From Tricholomella constricta (Eukaryota; Basidiomycota; Agaricomycetes; Agaricales; Lyophyllaceae): a DNA stretch of 64,000 nt. The DNA is taken from NCBI GenBank assembly GCA_013368375.1, contig JAACJP010000043.1, positions 62,001 through 126,000 of the forward strand, in the 5' to 3' direction. The position numbers and the translations under genes were made by a program. Positions 56,929 to 64,000 of this stretch are shown one piece after another. The notes under the pieces were generated by a model. The model was not told where the DNA came from, ran no database searches, and saw only the letters and a program-made list of their open reading frames with translations. Numbering within the stretch: position 1 is the stretch's first letter; each line of letters opens with the position of its first letter.

Positions 56929-57369
56929 CTACTGTGATACTCCTGCTCTAATGTGTCCTTTTATAGTTTCTTGACTGTCTCTTCGAGGGTTAACAGCTTT
57001 AATCGTTTCTTGACTTGTTCGGGTGTTAACAGATTTTTCTTGTTGCTCCCAGGGTCTGCCTGAAGGTCGGTTGGCATAGAATATTCCTCCTAATGCATCA
57101 AGAGAGTCGGGGCCATGTGTCTTGATAGATTCATGATGACTTTCTGAGGTTGGGCGAATATAAACAGGTGGAAGAAGTTGAGGGTTATGACTTGGAATAA
57201 TGACGAGAGGAAGTCCGGGTTCATTTTCATTTAGCCTTGGAGCACGACTTAGGCGCTGGCACAAGCGTCCAATCATATTACGAAAAAGGAAGACGAGAAT
57301 GATGGTGCAGATGATGAGAATGCCGAGAAAGACAAGAATATAGGCTTGAAAAGTTCCGTTATTGGCCAT
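56929..57369 (-). CDS. small single-span membrane ORF of the right-hand element
   Basis: 146 residues from an ATG at 57369. After a short N-terminus comes one strong membrane span (residues about 9-30, YILVFLGILIICTIILVFLF), then a basic segment (RNMIGRLCQRLSRAPR), PGLPLVIIPSHNPQLLPPVY and a C-terminal half with SQETIK occurring twice. By the positive-inside rule the long tail would be cytosolic. I recall similar ORFs repeated in agaricomycete genomes, but know no function. It lies 147 bp downstream of the preceding ORF on the same strand and just before the putative 3' LTR. Confidence 0.55.
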   Translation of the reverse strand: MANNGTFQAYILVFLGILIICTIILVFLFRNMIGRLCQRLSRAPRLNENEPGLPLVIIPSHNPQLLPPVYIRPTSESHHESIKTHGPDSLDALGGIFYANRPSGRPWEQQEKSVNTRTSQETIKAVNPRRDSQETIKGHIRAGVSQ

Positions 57370-57516
57370 CGCAGGATATGTTCAATGTGCGCTCAATTGT
57401 TGTTTTCCTTGGTTTTTCCTCTTTATTTCAATTGGTCATGTGATGGTTGAGTTTATAATGAAAAGCGTGATTGGAATATGTATGGTGTGGGATATGATTA
57501 CGATGTAGCATCTGCT

Positions 57517-57762
57517 TTAAATTCTGCAAGTCGTCCTCTTTCTCTTTTTCGAATTGGGCGGAAGATTACAAAGTGGATGAATTGCAAGTAGTTGGTATAT
57601 CGAATCTAGTGATGACAAATTAGAATTGACATTTGAATGAATAGGATGGGATTCACATAATGAGCCGAAAAACAATGGCTCACCAAATATGGAAGGTTGC
57701 AATATGGTCGACATCCTATTTAAGTCGAAAGCCAATATGCTGAAAGCGGGCGATGTGGGCAT
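57517..57762 (-). other. short overlapping ORF
   Basis: 81 codons from ATG 57762, overlapping the end of the pol-linker frame by 47 bases in another frame and ending with a KKRKRTT basic patch. It may be merely the continuation of a broken reading frame rather than a gene. Confidence 0.3.
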
Positions 57763-58018
57763 GCAGAGTTTCTTGATTTAGTAGAAGAATATGCTTGAAT
57801 AATTTTTCTTCTTCTGGCCATAAGAAATCATCGGGGTTTAAATCGATACTTGATAGATGATCTTCTGTAAGGTGTTCTGATGCTGAAAAGTTTGGTGGAT
57901 GTGGAGATAATGGGGGAAGGCTGTCAAGTGGATTTCGGGGAACACGGCGGTGAACTCTAGCTTCTTCAGGAAAGGTGCCCGAAACAGGGTGTACTTTCTG
58001 ATCTACGCGCTTGTACAT
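57716..58018 (-). pseudogene. Ty3/gypsy pol pre-RT linker fragment
   Basis: 100 codons from ATG 58018. The run YKRVDQKVHPVSGTFPEE, then PRNPLDSLPPLSPHPPNF and DDFLWPEEEKLFKHILLLNQETL matches my memory of the segment that precedes reverse transcriptase in a common agaricomycete Ty3/gypsy lineage (YK.V..KV.PV.GT.PE....PRNPL...FLWPEEEKL). It then stops: no RT, RNase H or integrase follows anywhere downstream. It is therefore a pol remnant, and the element is non-autonomous. Confidence 0.6.
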
Positions 58019-58248
58019 GGTGAATGACTGAGGATTTTCAAGCTTGCTGCTAAGTTCATTGGTGGGAAATTGGTGGGAAATATAAAAAGATCATCATCTG
58101 ACATAGATGAATCATTATACGGTAGCAGGAAATTACTAGTAGCAGTAGCTGAATCTATTGCATTTATTGTGTCTGGTTTGAAATCCGAGGTATTCAATGG
58201 TGTGCTCTTAGCAACAACACCAAGAAGAGTGCCTGACATTTTCATCAC
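58003..58248 (-). other. short overlapping ORF between Gag-like and pol-linker frames
   Basis: About 80 codons (ATG 58245), overlapping the long ORF upstream by about 40 bases and the linker ORF downstream by 16. Composition is Ser/Asp/Asn-rich like its neighbours, so it probably continues the same protein after a frame change. No motif. Confidence 0.35.
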
Positions 58249-61200
58249 TTGAACTATAAAATTGGGTAGGTGGGTAGTATTCGAAATCTTGACTTGGATG
58301 CTGGGGTGGCTGTAATTGAAAACGTTGAGATTCGAATCCGAATTCGGTGATGGGTGTCAGAACTTCCGAAACATTCGCGAGGAACGATTGCATTACACTG
58401 TCGGTTATATCATTGGAGTTCAGGGGCGATGGTGGGGGTGTTGGTGGTTGTATAAATTCTGGAGGAGATAGTCTTCCTTCATTGATTTGAGGATCAGGAT
58501 TATCGGGGGCAGGATTAATTTGACTTGAAGTGGTGAGCGTAATAATGGGATTGGAATTTGATGGCGCCAGCAATGTAGTGTTCTGTTCTAACGTTAAACC
58601 TTCCTTTGTAACATTGAATTCATGGCTTAAGGTGGATACATATTGCATGGTATCAGCTTCGATAACCGAGTTTGTAGATATACGCAAGGGAGTGTGAGGT
58701 TGCGAATAGGACTCATTCTGGATATTTTCAATAATTGACCTTTGTTGTAGTGCTTGAGTATGATATGGTGGTTGGTTTTCTAAGTTGGGATCGAGTTTCT
58801 TCCGTTTCAGGACACGTTGAAGAGAGGATATCAAGGAGTGATTCAATGAGACACTGGATTCACTGGGTAGATAATCGAATGTCTCAGATTGCTTGGTATT
58901 ACAAGAAATAGGGTCCTGATTTCCTATAGACATAACTTCACCAAAATTCTCATCTACGGCGTGGACGCTTGGCTGGCGATCATACTGATTAATAGCAATG
59001 GATGCTATGGGAGAAAGGAGCTTGCCTGACTTATTTCCATCTAATTCAGAGGCCGGTCTTTTGCGTGATGAGTAATCAAAGACAATTGAAACGGTGGGTG
59101 AGGCAGACGAGGACTGTGGGAAATTGTTACCCGAATTGGGTGTAACCCAGGAATCTGGCGCAGGGTCGACTTTGACATGAACAGCAGACATCGTCGGGGA
59201 CTCGAAGGGGTGAGAGAATGTAGAAATATCATTGCTGAGAGGTTCTAACGTTCCTGATTCGACGTCGGGATCTAGAAAAGGTGTAAAGTCCAATGAGTCA
59301 GCTTCAGGAGAATTCATGGATGCGAGGAAGGCAAAAAACTCTTGACGATCTGTGGAATTGTGATGAAGCAGGGTAGATATAGAAGAGTGGCGGGTAGGCG
59401 GGGCATCGGGTATACTGGAGAGAGGAACCGAGAGGTGATCGGAATTCAAATGTCTACTCGTACCTGAAGAGGCTGATCGAGAAGCAAAGGGGTAGTGACC
59501 CTTCTCTTCAATTATCGAATCATGGAGTTCATACTCCGCGCATGGACTGTTGGCGAGTCTGATAAGTGTTTCGGCTGCCTCGAGATCTTCGTTCACTATT
59601 AAAGGGGCTTGGGGCTGAGGAGAATTTGGCGGCGTAGATGTAACACGAGGGGAGAATAGCAGAGGCGCTTCAATACTCTGAGCAACAAAATAGTCGATAT
59701 TTGATAGTGTCGCTTTCAATGCAAGATCTGAATTATTAAGCGCTGCTAAGCTGTCTGGCGTTGTTGATTCGGATGGAGTGTGCGCACCAAGGGCGCTCAA
59801 TAACATTGGTTCAAATATACAATAGTCGCGTACGGGTTTCTGAGGATACGGAGAGTCAGAAGAAGAGTTCAATGAAAAGGTGTTTGGAGCGTATTGCTGG
59901 CCGTGGTCGATGGAAAAGACTGGAGGTGAAATAAGCTTACTGTGCTTTAGCAAATTAGTCCGCGAGGTTGTGACTTCCAACGTGGGTGGAGATTTGACTT
60001 CATCAAGTTCCTTGCTTTCTGTACCATGACTTAGCACAGATTCTAACGTGTTCATGTTCATGACAGGCAAGGAATTTTCTTTCAATGTTTCATGAGATGA
60101 AAAAGAAAATTGATTCAGACTATCTAAATCCAATCTACAACCTTGCACATACTGACTAGCTGGTAGTACTTTGGGTGGCTCAACGTCTTCGTTTAGCTGT
60201 TCAAAGTCCAGGTCAGCAGCGGCAAGAGAGTTCAAGGATAAAAGAAGTTTACCAGAGTCAAATGTGCTTGGACTTGAGGATGGAGGTGTCTTACGTTTGC
60301 GTGAAGATGTCTGGAGAACCTCAGATTCCTTGGAGGTTATGGCTTGAGAAGGCATAGCACTGCTACTAAGCGTGAGATGTGAACAGTCAGAGAATGAATG
60401 ATCATGTGCGTGCGGGCAGAGGAATGGGTTGGAATCAGCATAAGTCTTGCATTCGGTAGTGGTTGGGATTGGCGATGAGATGTGGGGACGAGATAAATTC
60501 GGAGATACCGGAATAGGTGAATTAGAATGTCGAGAAGGTGTTACGGGTATGGGCGGCTCACTGGGTAGAAGACTAACAGAGGGGATGTTCGAAGCTGGAA
60601 TGAGGGCGGGCTTTAGCTCCTTTGCTGATGAATTTTGAACCATAATATCATGCAATCGAGAATGTTCTGTGTTGATATTCTTAAGGGTTGGAGGCAGTTG
60701 GGCATGATCACGGACCTGTTCGAGAGCAAGAAGGGCTGGTGCTGGAGGGCGACGAGGGAGTGCACGGGTTAGCGCAATCTGGGCTCGGGCATTGCTGCCA
60801 CCTTCAGAAATAAAGAGGGGTGTACCTAGAGTGTTAAGTTCATGTTCAAGGCGCTCAACATATCTCCGACGAGCTTCACCAGGGCTGGGAGATCGAGGAG
60901 GGGGCACTGAGAAATCTGTCATGTCGTCATCAGCATCATCAAAGTCGTATGTGCTTCTCCAGTCAGCAGAGAGATCGGAATAGTTATCATCAGAGTAGTA
61001 GGGACGTTCAGTACTTGACGGACCATTGTTATACCAATCAGTATGTTCCAGAGGACGATCTTTCTTTGGTCGGACGCGTGCTTCAAGACGATTGATTTTA
61101 GCAATCAGTGACTCAGCGTGCAGTGATAGTTTTCGAGAACGAGGACTACGAGGATCATTTTCACTTGAGATAATCACTGGAGCAGGTAAGTTCAATTTGG

Positions 61201-61850
61201 GTGGTGGAAGCGAAGGATTGAGAGGGTGAGAGCTTGTACCAATGTTTGCAAGAACAGGCGTTGAAAGTATTGGGGACTCGGTCAGTTCCCGTGGACCTTC
61301 AAACCATGATGGAATAGCATTCCGCCAGGCTTCGTCATAGTAGAGGCCATGTGGAGATGTTCCAACGTCAGCGGATACAAGTGGTTCATGAGTGTCGTAA
61401 GGGCGTACCATGGTAATGTGCATTTCACATGAGCGTGTAGCTGGCTGAGGAGAATCGGGACTAAACATTTGAAGTGAGGCATCGAAGAGAACTAGGTTTT
61501 CAATTTGATACCCCTGAACGATTCGGGGATCGAAACGAACACCCATTAACGAAGATATAAGAACGGGAGAATGGTGTTCGCCATTCTCAAAGATATGATG
61601 AGCAAAGCCTTGCATTTGCCTAATCTGAGAGTGTACATGTCTGTATGGCTGCCTAGGGACTACGTGGTAGGCTAGAAGAGGAAGGGGGACTCGATTCTCG
61701 GGTATAAGGGTATATTGATCTGGGGTGTCACGATGAGTTACAGGGGTCGGAACGAGATCAGGATTTACTGACCTGGATGCAGGGTTACGGATGACCGGCG
61801 CGAATTCATAAGCGAGGGACGGGGCTGTCCCAGAGCAAGGGGAAGGGTAG
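58208..61850 (-). CDS. very long Ser/Pro-rich ORF of the right-hand element (second part)
   Basis: Open for about 1,200 codons from the join with the upstream frame near 61810 to the TAA near 58208. The open frame extends back to 62212, but that part is the shadow of the upstream ORF. After AYEFAPVIRNPASRSVNPDLVP it has a possibly folded stretch (AYHVVPRQPYRHVHSQIRQMQGFAHHIFENG, FDPRIVQGYQIENLVLFDASLQMF), a coiled-coil-like piece LIAKINRLEARVR, and ARRRYVERLEHELNTLGTPLF. A very long disordered region with basic patches such as SSRKRK and VLKRKKL follows. No protease, RT or zinc knuckle was found. Interpreted as a Gag-like or accessory protein; host gene not excluded. Confidence 0.5.
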
Positions 61851-64000
61851 ACCGTTGTTATCGAAGTGGTGGATGGAGTGGAGATATCCGTAGTCGAAGA
61901 GAAGGAAAACGTGGTCCGGGAGATAAGGGACACAGTCGCGAAGGCGACGCATGGCGTTGGCGACTTCATGGTTAGCTCGGCTCTCGTATACCTTGGCGGC
62001 GTGGTAAAGAAATTCGTCTTCGTCGTCTGAGAGGAGGGGGTTATGGGGCTGCTCAGTGCGCTCAGCACGAAGGACCATGATGGGGGAGGGATAGTCGTAG
62101 TGGACACATTCGGTAGCAAAACCCTGTTGGATATACGGGCGAGTAGAGTCGAAAATACGGAAGTAAGGGCAATGGTACCTGAAGTAATGACGGGTGCCTC
62201 GACTGTCGTCAACGGTGTTGAGGTAGAGGCGGAATTCGGGTGTCAAGAAGTCTAAGCAGGTGGAGCGAATACCGTCGTCGATGAGAGTTCGAGCTTCTCG
62301 GAAGCTGTTGATGACGGGGTTCACTAGATTAAAAGCTACGGCGTCATCAGTGTGATCGTAGGGCGAAATGAAATGAGTGTCGAAGTATCCGTTGGGTCCC
62401 GGCTTTCCGTGAGGTCGGTCTTCCCAGGTGGCAGGACTGTCTTCAGAGGTGTGATGATCGCGGGGGTATCTGGAGTCGTAAGTCGAATACTTGGTGTAGG
62501 TCGTTGGCCTTGACAACGGAAGGAGGCGGTCTGCTTGTTCCCTTTGCCAGAGTTCGAGTCGGATGGCTTGGCGTTGAGGGGTCTCGGGGAAGCCTTTCCA
62601 GTCGGCTGAGATAACACGGGTGGTTCGAATAATGTTGGCGGCATCGAGGAAGGGAACGGCGAAGTCGGATTTGGAGTCGATAGATTCGGGGTCCAGAGTA
62701 GAGAGAGAATTGTCGGTATCTAGCAAGGGGTGGTTATTGACCTCGCCTTCGAAGTCGAACATGAAGTGATGGCGGACTATTGGGGTCTTGTGTTTGGCAC
62801 ACCACGCAGGGTGGCCAGGAGGTGGAGTGGATCCACTGACAGGTGCACGAATTGGGGTATCCATTCCGGCTTGGAAGGTGTCGAAGCTTCGAGCGTCGAC
62901 GAATCCGTACTCGTCACGGTCTTGGGTTATACGTTGATAGATTAAGTCGATGTTGTACTTGAAGGTGGGGCGGCTACGGGCGAGAACAAGTTCGGAGGAT
63001 GGAACAGGGGATGGAGGGGAGGCTGCGCGGTCCGGAATCATGTTGAGAAGTTCGTTTACTGCATCATCCCAAGTGTCAGCATGCTGAGGGTCATCGAACA
63101 CGTTCAGGTGCTCACCAATGGCATGCCCAAGTGAATCTTGAGGGAGATTGCGAGCTGCAAACCGTGGGGATACATCCATCTCGTCGCTGGAGGAGTCGGG
63201 TGTCATGAGGTCGGGAGTTGAGTCGCTGAGATCGTCCTCTTCGCTAGGCTTCGCGAGGAACGATGCTAGGAACTCTGGAGAGGCATTAGCTTCGTCGAGC
63301 GCATCATAAGGAATCGAGGGGGTAGACTCACGCCTTAGTTGTTCGTCAACTTCGGGGTTCGTCACATTGGGATGGTCTTGGGGATGGCTGGCAGGTGGAG
63401 GGGTCGGCAGAGGAGTAGGTAATGGTACAGTATCGAGTCTGGGAGCAGGGATAGTAAAATGGGAAGGTTCGAGTTCCGGGATCGTAGGTAACGGTGCGAG
63501 CAGAAGGTGTTGGGATGGAGTACGAGGTCGGAAGGGGGGAAGTAGTACAGCTGGATTGATAGTCGTTATCAAAGGCGATAGGTTGTTGGAAGAAGGGATG
63601 GGAGCACTCGTGCCAGTCTCGTTGGCATCCGTCGTGCTCAGAGGGTCAGGGTATCGTAATTTCAGTAGCTCGAGGGCTACGTCTTCGTCGGCAAGCCAAT
63701 CGTCGGTTGCCGATCCCTCAGGTGCAGCTGAACTAATCGTTTCCCGCAGGATAGAGGGAGAAAAGGCTGAAGAGGTAGGATCATTGTCTTGAGTGAAAGA
63801 TTCGGAGTTATTGAGGAATTCAAACGTACGGGGGGAGTCGTCGATGGCATTTGGCAGGCCTTTGGTAGTAGGAGCGATATACGAGGGGTCGGAAGGGTCT
63901 GAAGGGAGCGGCTTGGGATTACGGAGGGGAGGGGAAACGATGTCGGAGGTAATGGAGTCGTCGGCGGGATTAAGCTTACGGCCTGAAGAGAGAGAGTCTG
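61806..64000 (-). CDS. very long Pro/Ser-rich ORF, first part (open at right window edge)
   Basis: Continuously open from the window edge to TGA at 61808-61806, at least 730 codons; the true start is outside. The first 300 residues are Pro/Ser/Asp-rich and disordered. A more ordered segment follows, with ARSRPTFKYNIDLIYQRITQDR, EYGFVDARSFDTFQAGM, IIRTTRVISADWKGFPETP and ALRLELWQ-like helices. Further on are RHYFRYHCPYFRIFDSTRPYI and a final YHAAKVYESRANHEVANAMRRL..CVPYLPDHVFLLFDYGYLHS. I recognise no domain. The next part continues one base forward (+1) at the stop. Same-strand arrangement with the downstream ORFs suggests one transcription unit. Confidence 0.5.
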   Translation of the reverse strand, partial: DSLSSGRKLNPADDSITSDIVSPPLRNPKPLPSDPSDPSYIAPTTKGLPNAIDDSPRTFEFLNNSESFTQDNDPTSSAFSPSILRETISSAAPEGSATDDWLADEDVALELLKLRYPDPLSTTDANETGTSAPIPSSNNLSPLITTINPAVLLPPFRPRTPSQHLLLAPLPTIPELEPSHFTIPAPRLDTVPLPTPLPTPPPASHPQDHPNVTNPEVDEQLRRESTPSIPYDALDEANASPEFLASFLAKPSEEDDLSDSTPDLMTPDSSSDEMDVSPRFAARNLPQDSLGHAIGEHLNVFDDPQHADTWDDAVNELLNMIPDRAASPPSPVPSSELVLARSRPTFKYNIDLIYQRITQDRDEYGFVDARSFDTFQAGMDTPIRAPVSGSTPPPGHPAWCAKHKTPIVRHHFMFDFEGEVNNHPLLDTDNSLSTLDPESIDSKSDFAVPFLDAANIIRTTRVISADWKGFPETPQRQAIRLELWQREQADRLLPLSRPTTYTKYSTYDSRYPRDHHTSEDSPATWEDRPHGKPGPNGYFDTHFISPYDHTDDAVAFNLVNPVINSFREARTLIDDGIRSTCLDFLTPEFRLYLNTVDDSRGTRHYFRYHCPYFRIFDSTRPYIQQGFATECVHYDYPSPIMVLRAERTEQPHNPLLSDDEDEFLYHAAKVYESRANHEVANAMRRLRDCVPYLPDHVFLLFDYGYLHSIHHFDNNGLPFPLLWDSPVPRL

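Overview
The window reads as nuclear DNA of an agaricomycete (mushroom-forming basidiomycete). The genes are broken by many 45-65 bp GT-AG introns. They include Ppo-type fatty-acid dioxygenase/P450 fusions, fungal DUF2235 hydrolases, a GDA1/CD39 nucleotidase and an FCP1-like HAD protein, alongside basidiomycete-type transposons. I cannot name the species.

Layout. 1-2615: 3' part of a spliced, cut-and-paste-transposase-like gene. 3068-4004: an NAD(P)-binding (NmrA/SDR-like) protein. 4448-13405: a divergent pair, ppo1 (-) and DUF2235-1 (+). 15590-16230: a decayed HAD/FCP1-like copy. 17759-19393: a GDA1/CD39 nucleotidase. 20122-21124: the intact HAD/FCP1-like gene. 21275-25220: a small rearranged zone holding a ppo 3' relic, a multi-membrane-span gene and a relic of the HAD 3' end. 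25385-33415: the second divergent pair, ppo2 (-) and DUF2235-2 (+). 33558-34004: a 102-residue gene with a 15-nt exon. 34500-36710: poorly resolved. 37335-38933: a DUF6699-like protein. 39441-42033: the inverted paralogue of the membrane-span gene.

From 42294 the window is almost entirely mobile DNA. There is a 393-bp MITE with 56-bp terminal repeats, then a Tad/I-like LINE on the minus strand. An essentially intact Ty3/gypsy chromovirus (47281-53647) is nested inside the LINE. It has two 497-bp LTRs differing at one base, a CATAC target duplication, a self-priming primer-binding site and a -1 frameshift site between gag and pol. From about 54810 to the right edge lies what looks like a second, non-autonomous LTR-type element on the minus strand: very long Pro/Ser-rich overlapping ORFs, a pol-linker fragment without reverse transcriptase, a small one-span membrane ORF, and a roughly 2-kb LTR-like control region. 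That control region holds tRNA-like units, about twenty TGAGTCA sites, a TATATAAG box and five covarying hairpins.

Functional reading. The duplicated ppo/DUF2235 pair places a lipase-like alpha/beta hydrolase head-to-head with a fatty-acid dioxygenase twice, which suggests an oxylipin module (inference). The partial duplications between 15 and 25 kb record local unequal exchange around it.
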